A DNA stretch of 64,000 nucleotides from assembly GCA_017882335.1 (NCBI GenBank), contig JADGPR010000005.1:1-64000 (forward strand), in the 5' to 3' direction. This DNA is from Bacteroidales bacterium (GTDB taxonomy: Bacteria; Bacteroidota; Bacteroidia; Bacteroidales; FEN-979). Below, piece by piece: positions 8,043 through 16,369 of the stretch (positions are counted from its first letter, which is position 1; the number at the start of each line of letters is the position of its first letter). Position numbers and translations under genes: made by a program. The notes under the pieces are model-generated. The model was not told the DNA's origin and searched no databases. It saw nothing but the letters and a program-made list of their open reading frames with translations.

Positions 8043-9548
8043 TTATCCGCAATGCTGGTAAGTTTTGACAAGCTTCAGAACCTCTTTTTCATTGTCCTGG
8101 ATGCTTGCACGAAGCTGCTCATCATTATAACTCCTCAGTTTTGTGATGATGCCGTCGAGGATCTGGTGAGGGAAGACATTGAATTTTTCATAAACCGACC
8201 GTTGCTTTTCAAGGCAGTCGGCTGAGTGCCAGCAGGAATCGGGCAGTTGCTTCAGATGCGTGGTACGGCTTTTATGTTTTTCTTCGAAGATATTTACATC
8301 TACATAGGAATCTCTTGCAATGCTCAATGCGTTATTCATGGTTAGGCCATGCCTTGCTGCTACGGTCAGTCCTGCGAGCAGCAGGTAAATGTCGGCCGAT
8401 CCATCCGGGCACCGGAATTCAACCGTTTGCCGGCGGCTAAAATCCTGTTCACCATCTTTTTCATTGGGATTGCAATCGGAGATCATGCTGTTCTTTGAAT
8501 TCCAGCCCAGGGGAACCCTCACCAGAACAGACCGGTTCCGGTCCCCCCAGCAGATGTTGGTGGGCGCTTCCTGGTTGGGAACCAGCCTGAAATAACTCGT
8601 TGGGATGGTATTCCCGAATGCAGTCAGCGATTGTGCAAGGTCAACATAACCGGCAATGGCTTTTTTTGCCGTATTGGAAAGAACGCCATTTTCCACCATC
8701 GCATTTTTGTTGTCCTTCATCAGCTTTGTATGGATGTGAAGGCCGCTGCCGGCTTTACCGGTCGTGATCTTGGGTGCGAAAGTGGCCGTTAAGCCATATT
8801 TGTATGCCAGGCAACGTAACACCCATTTTGCGATGAGGAGGTGATCGGCTGCTTCTTCCAATTTTACCGGGAGAAATTCGATTTCGCTTTGTTCAAAGCT
8901 AAAGCCCCCTTCCGAAAAATTGCCCACTTCCGAATGTCCGTACTTGATGTTTCCTCCGCATTTGGCGATGGCCCGCATGGCTTCCATACGAAGGTTTCCC
9001 CATTTTGTGAAAGGAGGTGATTCATGATAACCGCGCTGGTCCATTGCTTCATAAGCAGAATCCTTGTCGCTGATGATGTAATATTCAAGTTCTCCCATCA
9101 CTTCAAAGTGCATCCCGGTTTGCTCCTGCAATACCTGGTGCGATTTCTTGAGGATGTATTCGGGTGAATTGGCAAAGGGCAAGCCGTCCTTGTCATAATA
9201 CGAACAAAGAACATCGAGTGTCGGAACCTCCGAAAAAGGGTTGACAAAAGCAGTACGGTAGCGTGGGATCACATAAAGATCGCTGGAACCGGGCTCTATG
9301 TAATGCGGAAAAAGACTAGAACCATCAACCCGTTCTCCTGCACTGAGCAAACTGTCGAGGTGCCGCTTGTTGTTGATGATGAAGTTAAGCGTTTTTAACC
9401 TTCCGTCTGCCCCGGCATACCGAAAATTGATCATTTCAATTCCATTGGATTCAATGAAACGAAGGAGGTCGTACCTGGTGAAATCCTGACTTGGCTTTTC
9501 GAGAAATCGGATGAGCGGGTTCGGGTTCAGCGCTAAAGTATCTTTCAT
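8043..9548 (-). CDS. glnA: glutamine synthetase, GlnA-like (about 500 residues)
   Basis: A 501-residue glutamine synthetase. Seen: a beta-grasp N-terminal domain (FRYAGADGRLKTLNF), active-site segments GELEYYI, the GSGLHIHTKL motif, and VPNQEAPTNICWGDRNRSVLVRVPLGW-region residues that bind glutamate and ATP, plus VEFRCPDGSADIYLLLAGL near the end. I do not see the NLYDLPP-type adenylylation site of enterobacterial GlnA, so control by adenylylation is unlikely. Two distinct glutamine synthetases in tandem (this and GSIII) is the notable context. A -7 box TAATTTTGC lies on the minus strand about 31 bp upstream of the start and overlaps the divergent terC promoter. Confidence 0.93.
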   Translation of the reverse strand: MKDTLALNPNPLIRFLEKPSQDFTRYDLLRFIESNGIEMINFRYAGADGRLKTLNFIINNKRHLDSLLSAGERVDGSSLFPHYIEPGSSDLYVIPRYRTAFVNPFSEVPTLDVLCSYYDKDGLPFANSPEYILKKSHQVLQEQTGMHFEVMGELEYYIISDKDSAYEAMDQRGYHESPPFTKWGNLRMEAMRAIAKCGGNIKYGHSEVGNFSEGGFSFEQSEIEFLPVKLEEAADHLLIAKWVLRCLAYKYGLTATFAPKITTGKAGSGLHIHTKLMKDNKNAMVENGVLSNTAKKAIAGYVDLAQSLTAFGNTIPTSYFRLVPNQEAPTNICWGDRNRSVLVRVPLGWNSKNSMISDCNPNEKDGEQDFSRRQTVEFRCPDGSADIYLLLAGLTVAARHGLTMNNALSIARDSYVDVNIFEEKHKSRTTHLKQLPDSCWHSADCLEKQRSVYEKFNVFPHQILDGIITKLRSYNDEQLRASIQDNEKEVLKLVKTYQHCG

Positions 9549-9575
9549 AAATATTCGTTACTTGGCAGTGGAAGA

Positions 9576-9606
9576 TTGGCAAAATTAATAAATTTTCCTA
9601 ATTTTG
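9576..9606 (+). promoter_or_regulatory. divergent promoter region between glnA and terC
   Basis: On the plus strand TTG (9576-9578), 20 nt, then TAATTTTG (9599-9606) fits the Bacteroidota -33/-7 pattern and serves terC (start 9640). On the minus strand TAATTTTG at 9587-9580 fits the -7 box for glnA. The two promoters overlap, so they may compete. Confidence 0.55.
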
Positions 9607-9639
9607 ACTCTTTACCTTCATTTCTAACAAACGCAAAAA

Positions 9640-10692
9640 ATGCTTACCGGAACGCATGAAATAGTTGTCTTTACCGGCTTTCTCCTATTCATCATCCTGA
9701 TGCTCAGCCTGGATCTCGGGATTATTAATAAAAAAAGCCATGCGTTTACTTTCCGTGAAGCATTGTTGTGGACCATCTTCTGGGTCGGGCTGGCCATCGG
9801 GTTTTACCTGCTGATCCGGTTCTTCGGGAACGAAATGCACGGGATTCGCAACAAGGCGGATATCCAGTTGCTGGTCGATCATTACCATCATCCCATCAAC
9901 ATTATCAATTCCGATCTTCCCAAAGCCATTGCGGATTACAACCGCAACCTTTCACTCGAATACCTCACCGGTTACCTGATCGAGTATTCGCTTTCGGTGG
10001 ATAACATCTTTGTGATCATTATGATCTTTCTTTCCTTTAATATTGAGCACCGATATTATCACCGGGTATTATTTTGGGGGATCCTCGGCGCCATCGTCAT
10101 GCGGTTCCTCTTCATCTTCGTGGCTAGCGCCCTGATCGAAAGGTTTGAATGGATCCTGATGGTGTTTGGCGTCATCCTGGTTTACCTCGGAGTCAAACTG
10201 GGATGGGAATTCTTTTCAGGTAAAACAGCGGAGAAGATCGATACGCATCATCATCCTGTGGTGAAATTCATTTCCAGGTTTTTTTCCGTTACCCGTGAAA
10301 AGACCGGCCAACGCTTCTGGATCCGGGAAAAAGGAAAAATTTTTATTACCCCCCTGCTTATCGTGCTGATCATCATTGAATTCTCCGATGTGCTTTTCGC
10401 TGTGGATTCAGTTCCGGCAGTGTTTTCCGTCACCCGGGATCCTCTGATTGTTTTCTTTTCAAACATTTCTGCCGTCCTCGGACTGCGTGCGCTTTTCTTC
10501 CTGGTCATGAATGTCATGAACAGGTTCCGCTTTCTTAAGCTCGGGCTTGCATGCCTGTTATCATTTATCGGGGTGAAAATGGTATTTCAGCTTAACATCT
10601 CTACAAACCACTCGCTCGGTATCATCATCGGGATCCTGTCGGTATTCGTATTGCTTTCGATGATCTTTCCGGATAAAAAGTCTGAGGTCTGA
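9640..10692 (+). CDS. TerC/Alx family integral membrane protein
   Basis: A 350-residue polytopic membrane protein with seven or more hydrophobic helices. Seen: the TerC signature pieces EYSLSVDNIFVI in the middle and EFSDVLFAVDSVPAVFSVTR later, both with the conserved acidic residues inside membrane segments, and VLGLRALFFL. Members of this family (Alx, MeeY/MeeF) have been linked to manganese export and tellurite resistance; the ion is inferred from family only. The longer 350-residue form with an extra loop at about residues 60-105 (HYHHPINI) resembles the Alx subtype. Confidence 0.9.
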   Translation: MLTGTHEIVVFTGFLLFIILMLSLDLGIINKKSHAFTFREALLWTIFWVGLAIGFYLLIRFFGNEMHGIRNKADIQLLVDHYHHPINIINSDLPKAIADYNRNLSLEYLTGYLIEYSLSVDNIFVIIMIFLSFNIEHRYYHRVLFWGILGAIVMRFLFIFVASALIERFEWILMVFGVILVYLGVKLGWEFFSGKTAEKIDTHHHPVVKFISRFFSVTREKTGQRFWIREKGKIFITPLLIVLIIIEFSDVLFAVDSVPAVFSVTRDPLIVFFSNISAVLGLRALFFLVMNVMNRFRFLKLGLACLLSFIGVKMVFQLNISTNHSLGIIIGILSVFVLLSMIFPDKKSEV

Positions 10693-10800
10693 AGTCTGAA
10701 GTCCTTTGTGCGCCTTGGTGATGCACTTTGCGTGCCTTCGTGGTAAAAAAATAATCTAACCACCAAGGCGCATGAAGTAAAACGCGAAGTACCACAAAAA
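10681..10800. repeat. short repeats with a 12-bp inverted pair
   Basis: TCTGAGGTCTGAAGTCTGAAG heptamer units overlap the terC stop. They are followed by TGCGCCTTGGTG (10709-10720) and its exact reverse complement CACCAAGGCGCA (10761-10772), with the CTTTGCGTGCCTTCGTGGTA-type text between them. The inverted pair may form a hairpin or act as a terminator, but no T tract follows directly. Confidence 0.45.
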
Positions 10801-10834
10801 AATAGTAGGATTTATAAATACGATAAAAATATTG

Positions 10835-10842
10835 TATATTTG
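10835..10842 (+). promoter_or_regulatory. -7 box TATATTTG for the 10917 gene
   Basis: TATATTTG followed by T matches the TAnnTTTG box, 75 bp before the start. A strong Shine-Dalgarno AAAGGAGG at 10905-10912 fixes the start at 10917 rather than the upstream in-frame ATG at 10872. Confidence 0.5.
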
Positions 10843-10916
10843 TTTTATCTTTATATCGTCAGGTTATTGTAATGAAACCTTTTCTTACCCGGATAAAGCT
10901 AAAAAAAGGAGGTTTT

Positions 10917-12392
10917 ATGAAAAATCAATTTCTACTGATTATTGGTGCGATTTTATTGACCTGTAATTTACAGGCCCAGTTTCAGAAAAGCTATCATGAA
11001 TTTCCAGGTATTACAAATCGGTATTTTCCGGATCCCGTTAAAGATCAAAATAACTTAAAAAAGGATTTGCCTTTTTATCCGGTAAAACGGAATCTTTTTA
11101 CCCCCGACTCGATGGTATGGCATTGGGACACAATCGTTTGTTACGATCTAAATAATGTCATATACAGAATCTCTGAAACATTTAATGGTTATGGCGGGGT
11201 ATTAGAGACTCTGACGGAGGCATGGTTGAACAATACCTGGAAAAATTATTCGCGTAAAACCCATACATATGATGCAAATGGTAATGATCTGGTCTATCTG
11301 GAAGAATCCTGGAACAATAACAGCTGGGAAGGGAAAAACCGGCATTCATTTTCTTATGATTCAAACGGGAACATGGTGCTTATGGAATGGGAAATCGGGC
11401 AGTCGAACACGTGGCAGAAAATCTCGCAATATTCAATGATCTTTGATACAAATGGAAATATAGATTCCATGTATGTTAACAAAGGGGAGAACAACATATG
11501 GGTCAATAATATCCGGGTTGCATACTCTTGTGACATCAATGGAAATATACTGACAGATCAACGAGAAACATGGTCAGATACTTGTTGGATCCTTTCTTAC
11601 AAGGACACATATACTTATGATGGGAATGGGAATCAAACAATATCGCTAATTGAAATTTGGCAAAACAATAATTGGGAAAATTTCTCCATGGGAACGATGA
11701 CCTATGATACAAATGGGAATTATCTCACTTCTCTCAATGAATTATGGCAAAATAATGCATGGAACAATTCTTCCATAGTCACCTGGACGTATGATGGTAA
11801 TAATTATTTAGCCAGTCTACTCGATCAAGAATGGGTTAACAATACATGGAATAACTTCAATAGCATTTTGTATTTGAATGATTCAAGCGGAAATATGCTT
11901 GTGAAAGTATGGCGGGATTGGCAATCCGGGTGGTTAAATAATTATAAGCTAACATACACTTACGATCTTTTTGGAAATTCGATCACTGGAAAATACGAAT
12001 CCTGGGAAAGCCCGGGAATCTGGATGCCAGGAATTGGCAATCTGGTAGTTTTTTCAAACCATCAGTATGATTTCGGTATTGATATTGAGTTAAACCGATA
12101 TACCGCAATTATTAATTCCATTGTACTTGACGTTAGTCCGAAAGAGCCAGCTTCGCGATTCGTTGTGTTTCCTAATCCTGCACATTCTCAGATCAGGATT
12201 AAGACGGATAAGAATACAATTGGAAGCAATATGTGCATCTCAATTTTTACTTTGGAAGGACGACTTTTGACAATGAGACCACTAACAGACATGAGTCGTG
12301 AAATCGACATTAGCAACCTGCCAAACGGTATTTACATCGTAAAACTAACCAATAACGAAAAAACTGTCGTAGCAAAATTGGTAAAAGAATAA
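10917..12392 (+). CDS. secreted YD-like repeat protein with T9SS type A sorting domain
   Basis: A 491-residue protein starting MKNQFLLIIGAILL, a signal peptide ending near NLQAQ. The middle (about residues 100-370) consists of some eight to ten units of about 22 residues with the pattern YDxNGN-x-L/S-x(3)-E-x-W-x-NN-x-W, alternating YDTNGN and WQNNxW motifs, loosely like RHS/YD repeats. The last 75 residues are a T9SS type A sorting domain (VFPNPAHSQIRI, SNLPNGIYIVKL, and a final basic-ended VAKLVKE). Such proteins are exported by SecYEG, then through the type IX machinery to the cell surface or medium. Function of the repeat body is unknown; adhesion is only a guess. Start chosen by the AAAGGAGG site 5 bp upstream. 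Confidence 0.85.
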   Translation: MKNQFLLIIGAILLTCNLQAQFQKSYHEFPGITNRYFPDPVKDQNNLKKDLPFYPVKRNLFTPDSMVWHWDTIVCYDLNNVIYRISETFNGYGGVLETLTEAWLNNTWKNYSRKTHTYDANGNDLVYLEESWNNNSWEGKNRHSFSYDSNGNMVLMEWEIGQSNTWQKISQYSMIFDTNGNIDSMYVNKGENNIWVNNIRVAYSCDINGNILTDQRETWSDTCWILSYKDTYTYDGNGNQTISLIEIWQNNNWENFSMGTMTYDTNGNYLTSLNELWQNNAWNNSSIVTWTYDGNNYLASLLDQEWVNNTWNNFNSILYLNDSSGNMLVKVWRDWQSGWLNNYKLTYTYDLFGNSITGKYESWESPGIWMPGIGNLVVFSNHQYDFGIDIELNRYTAIINSIVLDVSPKEPASRFVVFPNPAHSQIRIKTDKNTIGSNMCISIFTLEGRLLTMRPLTDMSREIDISNLPNGIYIVKLTNNEKTVVAKLVKE

Positions 12393-12419
12393 TTTCTGGC
12401 TATGTTTGAAAATTTGAGG

Positions 12420-12560
12420 CAGAGGTCAGAAATCTGAAATTTCATCTCATCCTCCGACACTTTCTCCTGAAAGAGAAGGGGAGTGATAAAGTGGATTTCC
12501 CTCTCCTTCAGGAGAGCCTGCCTGCCGGCAGGCAGGGGTTAGGGTGAGGTGGGGAAACTT
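12420..12560. repeat. intergenic inverted repeats including a perfect 20-bp palindrome
   Basis: CTCCTGAAAGAGAAGGGG (from 12470) is nearly the reverse complement of CCCTCTCCTTCAGGAG (12499-12514), giving an imperfect long stem. Directly after it is the perfect palindrome CCTGCCTGCCGGCAGGCAGG (12517-12536). Fragments of the same palindrome recur at about 37286, 37330, 38530 and 44985. This is a dispersed repeat; it may also end transcription between the two convergent genes. Confidence 0.55.
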
Positions 12561-12565
12561 TCCCC

Positions 12566-13708
12566 TTATTTTCCGGAGAAATATTTTTCCAACAATTCCT
12601 TTGCTGCTGAATAAGGACTGATCTTCCCTGCAATGACATCCGTTTCCATTTTTTTCAGTTGGTGAGCGATATCCTTTCGGGAATAGAAGCTGCTCTTTAT
12701 TGATTCGTCAATAGCGTCGAACAGGACCTGGAGATTCTGTTCCATACGGCGACGGATAAAAAATCCTTTTGCTGAAGTAAAGGTGCAAAAATCGCAGATG
12801 GTTTCCCACACATGCGGGATCCCTTCACGGGTTTGCGCCGAGCAGGTTTCCACAATCGGAATCCATCCAGATTCGGGAGGTGGAAAAAGATGAAGGGCAT
12901 TGAAATATTCGGCTTTGGCCAGATTGGCTTTTGCAATGTTATCCCCATCGGCTTTATTGATGAAGATGGCATCAGCCATCTCGATGATCCCGCGTTTGAT
13001 TCCCTGCAGTTCGTCGCCGGCACCGGCAAGTAGGAGCAGGAGGAAGAAATCCACCATGGAATGAACCGCAGTTTCTGACTGGCCTACACCGACCGTTTCC
13101 ACCAGGATTACATCAAAACCAGCAGCTTCGCAAAGAATGATCGTTTCCCTTGTTTTACGGGCAACGCCACCAAGGGAACCGGCAGAGGGCGAAGGGCGGA
13201 TAAATGCATTCGGATCGTTGGCCAATTCTTCCATTCGGGTTTTATCGCCGAGAATACTACCTTTTGAACGGCTGCTGCTCGGATCAATCGCCAAAACCGC
13301 CAGTCTATGCCCGTGTGCTGTAAGATATCTGCCAAGGGCTTCGATGAAGGTGCTTTTTCCAACCCCGGGAACTCCGGTGATGCCGATACGGATACTTCCA
13401 TTCGACTGCGGACCGCGGACCGCGGTCTGTTGACTGCCGACTGCTGACTGCCGACTGCTTTTCAGACATTCCGCAATGATCTCCTGGGCTTTATCCTGGT
13501 GTGTGTGCAGTGAACTTTCAATAAGGGTAATGGCTTTGCTGAGGATCGTCCGGTTGCCCTCCCTGATACCCTTCACAAAATCCCCGACACTTAATGGCTT
13601 GTGTTTTCTCGATTTCAGTTTCCTGATCGCCTCTTCGTTGATCTGTGAAGGTTGTTCGATCCCCTCCATGACGTTTAATGCGCTTTTATGTTCTTTGCCA
13701 TCAGCCAT
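12566..13708 (-). CDS. meaB: methylmalonyl-CoA mutase-associated GTPase MeaB (ArgK family)
   Basis: A 380-residue G3E-family GTPase that protects and loads the cobalamin cofactor of methylmalonyl-CoA mutase. Seen: an N-terminal helical region, the P-loop GVPGVGKST (residues 112-120), AIDPSSSRSKGSILGDKTRM (switch I region), FDVILVETVGVGQSE (Walker B / DxxG-like), IFINKADGDN (NKxD base specificity), and a C-terminal dimerisation helix. The start at 13708 is preferred because a 47-residue upstream extension would overlap the C92 peptidase gene. Residues 84-103 are an extra low-complexity stretch encoded by 7-nt tandem repeats just before the G domain. No mutase subunits are in the window. Confidence 0.94.
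   Translation of the reverse strand: MADGKEHKSALNVMEGIEQPSQINEEAIRKLKSRKHKPLSVGDFVKGIREGNRTILSKAITLIESSLHTHQDKAQEIIAECLKSSRQSAVGSQQTAVRGPQSNGSIRIGITGVPGVGKSTFIEALGRYLTAHGHRLAVLAIDPSSSRSKGSILGDKTRMEELANDPNAFIRPSPSAGSLGGVARKTRETIILCEAAGFDVILVETVGVGQSETAVHSMVDFFLLLLLAGAGDELQGIKRGIIEMADAIFINKADGDNIAKANLAKAEYFNALHLFPPPESGWIPIVETCSAQTREGIPHVWETICDFCTFTSAKGFFIRRRMEQNLQVLFDAIDESIKSSFYSRKDIAHQLKKMETDVIAGKISPYSAAKELLEKYFSGK
13405..13462 (-). repeat. in-frame AGTCGGC / CCGCGGT heptamer tandem repeat inside meaB
   Basis: On the minus strand four AGTCRGC-type heptamers are followed by about three CCGCGGT heptamers. They translate to a Ser/Gln/Ala/Val/Arg-rich insert (SRQSAVGSQQTAVRGPQS) between the helical N-terminus and the G domain. 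The same kind of 7-nt repeats occupies intergenic gaps elsewhere. Confidence 0.8.
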
Positions 13709-13709
13709 C

Positions 13710-14300
13710 TCAATTCTTTTGAAATACAATTTCCCATGCATGGTCGTTTTCGTAAAGATCAGCAGGCCGGATGATTTTTCCATCACATAAATGGTTGAAT
13801 TCACTCGGTTCGTCATGGCTCTTCCTGTCCCAGCCACAGGTTTTTGCATATACTTTCAGCACCAGTTCAGAACAATAAAAGGAGTCGTCGGAGTTATTGA
13901 AATCAAAGCTATATGGTGTGCCGACAATTTCCGATGCATGACTGCAGGCTTTTTCCATCTCCTGTTTACCGCAGAACCTGGGCTTCAAAATCACGAAATC
14001 ATCGGTTTTCAGAAAGAATTCCTGCAATTCATTAATGATCACTCCTGCTGCAGTGGCTTCAATGATCTTTTCTCTGGGCATGATCATTGCTGTATGGGTC
14101 CAGTAGCCGTCTATAAAGAAATTTGATATCTGGAATTCCCTTCTTGACAGTAAGATCATACCCGGCATCACCACTTTTCTGATATTATCCAGGTTAAGGT
14201 CTGAACACCTGAATTTGCGCCCAAATCTCCAGGTTATATATTTTGAAACCCAGATCAAAGGTATACAGTAATATAGGAATTTCGGATTCCAGGGGATCAT
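13710..14300 (-). CDS. YiiX/YebB-like permuted papain-fold hydrolase (peptidase C92)
   Basis: A 196-residue protein of the NlpC/P60-related permuted papain superfamily (DUF830, peptidase C92). Seen: PGMILLSRREFQISN at about residue 45 (the GDIIL.R start of the domain), the His motif YWTHTAMIM, an EATAAGVIINEL strand, and the nucleophile motif FYCSELVLKVY with the conserved Cys-Ser-Glu. In this fold His precedes Cys, as seen here. A hydrophobic N-terminal stretch (FLYYCIPLIWVSKYI) may anchor it. Substrates of family members are amide or thioester bonds in lipids or peptides; unknown here. It ends 2 bp before the meaB start and is probably co-transcribed with it. Confidence 0.75.
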   Translation of the reverse strand: MIPWNPKFLYYCIPLIWVSKYITWRFGRKFRCSDLNLDNIRKVVMPGMILLSRREFQISNFFIDGYWTHTAMIMPREKIIEATAAGVIINELQEFFLKTDDFVILKPRFCGKQEMEKACSHASEIVGTPYSFDFNNSDDSFYCSELVLKVYAKTCGWDRKSHDEPSEFNHLCDGKIIRPADLYENDHAWEIVFQKN

Positions 14301-14309
14301 TGGGCAATT

Positions 14310-14336
14310 AATTAAATAGCGAAATAGCGAAGTAGC
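14310..14336. repeat. TAGCGAAA octamer repeat
   Basis: AAATAGCGAAATAGCGAAGTAGCGAAA is three copies of an 8-nt unit. The same unit recurs at 43070-43085 and 49830-49860. Confidence 0.55.
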
Positions 14337-14418
14337 GAAATTACTAAATTATTGGTGACTTTTTATAGGGCACCTGATATCCGATTTTTAAATATTACTG
14401 TGAGTTGCAGTTTTACTG

Positions 14419-14448
14419 TTGATAAATTTCAAAGAATTTATACCTTTG
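14419..14448 (+). promoter_or_regulatory. promoter of tRNA-Lys
   Basis: TTG (14419-14421), 19 nt, then TACCTTTG (14441-14448) followed by CA matches the -33/-7 consensus exactly, 12 bp before the mature tRNA 5' end. It is one of the best promoters in the window. Confidence 0.75.
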
Positions 14449-14460
14449 CACCCCTAAATC

Positions 14461-14533
14461 CTCTCCGTAGCTCAGTTGGTAGAGCAATTGACTCTTAATC
14501 AATGGGTCGCAGGTTCGAGCCCTGCCGGGGAGA
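14461..14533 (+). tRNA. tRNA-Lys (anticodon CTT)
   Basis: A 73-nt tRNA. Acceptor stem CTCTCCG pairs with CGGGGAG (one T-G wobble), followed by discriminator A. The D arm contains AGCTCAGTTGGTAGAGC. The anticodon stem ATTGA/TCAAT closes the loop CTCTTAA with anticodon CTT, and the T arm is GCAGG-TTCGAGC-CCTGC. No CCA is encoded. It is preceded by a consensus promoter and followed by a hairpin terminator, so it is a single-gene unit. Confidence 0.96.
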
Positions 14534-14543
14534 CAGGAAAATC

Positions 14544-14580
14544 AACCACTTACGAGTAAAATTGTAAGTGGTTTTTATTT
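14544..14580 (+). terminator. intrinsic terminator after tRNA-Lys
   Basis: AACCACTTAC (14544-14553) and GTAAGTGGTT (14564-14573) form a perfect 10-bp stem followed by TTTATTTT, 10 bp after the tRNA. Confidence 0.85.
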
Positions 14581-14728
14581 TACGCAAGATTCACGCCAGA
14601 ATTTGATGAAATTTTCGGGGTTTTTAGTTCCTCTATCATACAGGAAATGGAAAATCTTAGGGGTCAAAATCAACATAAATTCATTTTTAGAAGTGTCAGG
14701 TTTTTTTGGGGGGGTGACAGAAGAAAGA

Positions 14729-14754
14729 GGCTGCCTCTCAATTTTGAGACAGCC
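14729..14754 (-). terminator. candidate terminator of the ompA-like gene
   Basis: On the minus strand GGCTGTCTCAA pairs imperfectly with TTGAGAGGCAGCC and is followed by a T/C-rich run, about 50 bp after the stop of the OmpA family gene. The rest of 14581-14802 shows no gene. Confidence 0.45.
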
Positions 14755-14802
14755 CCCAGACATTAAAACAAAATTCAATCCAAGCCTGACCTTAATTTTT
14801 CA

Positions 14803-16257
14803 TCAATAAGATGTTTTTAATTCAACTCTTCTGTTTTTCGCGCGGCCGGCAGCAGTATTATTGTCGGCAATCGGTCTGGATTCGCCATAACCTATCGCGG
14901 TCAATCGTGATTCCATGATACCCTTTCCCATCAAATAATTTTTTACCGCTTCGGTACGCTTTTGTGACAGGGTGAGGTTGTATTCATCCGTGCCCTGGCT
15001 ATCGGCATGTCCTTCGATAAGTAACTTGGCTGCTTCATACCTTTTGAGTATTCCTACCAGTTCGTCCAGTTGAGCAAGGGATGCTACTTTAAGGATATCC
15101 TTGTTGGTTTCGAAGAAAATTTTACTTGCTATGTTCGTAATCCTTACCAGGTCTTCTTTTGCAATTTCAGGACAACCTTTATTTTCAATTGTTCCCTTGA
15201 TATTCGGACAGAGATCATCAATATCCGCCACGCCATCGCCGTCTGTATCAGGACAACCTTTCAGGCTTTCCGGACCGGCAGCATCCGGACAACGGTCCAT
15301 TTCATTGACGATTCCGTCATTGTCATTATCCATCGGGCATCCATTTGAATTCACCTTGTATCCTGCCTTCGTATCAGGGCAATTATCATCTATGTCAGGA
15401 ACGCCATCGCCATCTGTATCCGGGCATCCTTTGAAATTTGCCGGACCAGCCATATCCGGGCAACGGTCGTCTTTATCTGCAATACCGTCACCATCTTTAT
15501 CGGGGCAACCATTTAATTCCTTGAGACCTGCAATATCAGGACATTTATCCAAATAATCAGGTACGCCATCCTTATCCACATCAAATGGGCATCCGGTTAT
15601 ATCAACGGGAATACCGACAGGTGTGTTGGGACATTTGTCGTTACGGTCAGATACACCGTCATTATCGGCATCTTTTTTCTTGCCAAAATTAAAAGTAACT
15701 CCGACTGTGTGAAGGAGGAAAAAGTCATTTTCTCTTGCCACAACTCCATCCCTTTTATCTGATGTGGAATAAATAAAAGTTTCCTGTAAATTAAGATTAA
15801 CGGTACTACCCAACCTGAAATTTATTCCCCCTCCAAATGAAGGGATTGCCCAATCTATTTTAGATGGACTGATTTCCAGATCTTTATCAAATATCAATAT
15901 GCCACCACCGACAAATAAAAATGGATTTACAACGGCCCGGGATGATAAGAAATTAAACCTGAAATTGAGAAGCGCTGAAGAAAAACCGGTGTTAAAGTAA
16001 TCGCTGTTGCGGTCATACCCCATCGTTCCTTTGGTAATTAGCAGATTTATATCAAAATGTTTTACGATATATCTTGATACAGATAAGCCGCCAAAGCCAT
16101 ACCACGCCTGGTCGAATTTATAGAAGTCTGTACCCAGATCACCTGAATACTGGGTTATACCTCCATGTAAACCGATGTTCCATTTTTTGTCTTCTGTTTG
16201 AGCATATGTGATTAATGTAAATGCAAAGCAAATACATAATAGTAGTAGTTTTTTCAT
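14803..16257 (-). CDS. OmpA family outer-membrane protein with thrombospondin type-3 repeats
   Basis: A 484-residue outer-membrane protein. Signal peptide MKKLLLLCICFAFTLITYAQ; an N-terminal beta-barrel region (about residues 22-195); then a calcium-binding thrombospondin type-3 region (about 198-355) with repeated DxDxDGVxDxxDxCP units; then the OmpA peptidoglycan-binding domain with IEGHADSQGTDEYNLTLSQ, RAKNRRVEL and the conserved Asp/Arg pair. This is the usual Bacteroidota cell-wall-anchored porin-like architecture. It has a hairpin candidate terminator and a small dyad AACTCTT-N3-AAGAGTT (16315-16331) in its upstream region. A decayed second OmpA C-terminal domain lies at 33678-33884. 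Confidence 0.95.
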   Translation of the reverse strand: MKKLLLLCICFAFTLITYAQTEDKKWNIGLHGGITQYSGDLGTDFYKFDQAWYGFGGLSVSRYIVKHFDINLLITKGTMGYDRNSDYFNTGFSSALLNFRFNFLSSRAVVNPFLFVGGGILIFDKDLEISPSKIDWAIPSFGGGINFRLGSTVNLNLQETFIYSTSDKRDGVVARENDFFLLHTVGVTFNFGKKKDADNDGVSDRNDKCPNTPVGIPVDITGCPFDVDKDGVPDYLDKCPDIAGLKELNGCPDKDGDGIADKDDRCPDMAGPANFKGCPDTDGDGVPDIDDNCPDTKAGYKVNSNGCPMDNDNDGIVNEMDRCPDAAGPESLKGCPDTDGDGVADIDDLCPNIKGTIENKGCPEIAKEDLVRITNIASKIFFETNKDILKVASLAQLDELVGILKRYEAAKLLIEGHADSQGTDEYNLTLSQKRTEAVKNYLMGKGIMESRLTAIGYGESRPIADNNTAAGRAKNRRVELKTSY

Positions 16258-16369
16258 GGCTCTTTATTTTTAACTACGCTAATGTAGGTTATCATATAGA
16301 GGTATGTGTTACACAACTCTTGAAAAGAGTTACATGATTCACATATTTTTTATACGGGATGGTGCGTTA

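Noticed and set aside
12697-13029. Second minus-strand frame overlapping meaB
   Set aside because: It is an out-of-frame reading of MeaB codons; the MeaB frame holds all GTPase motifs.
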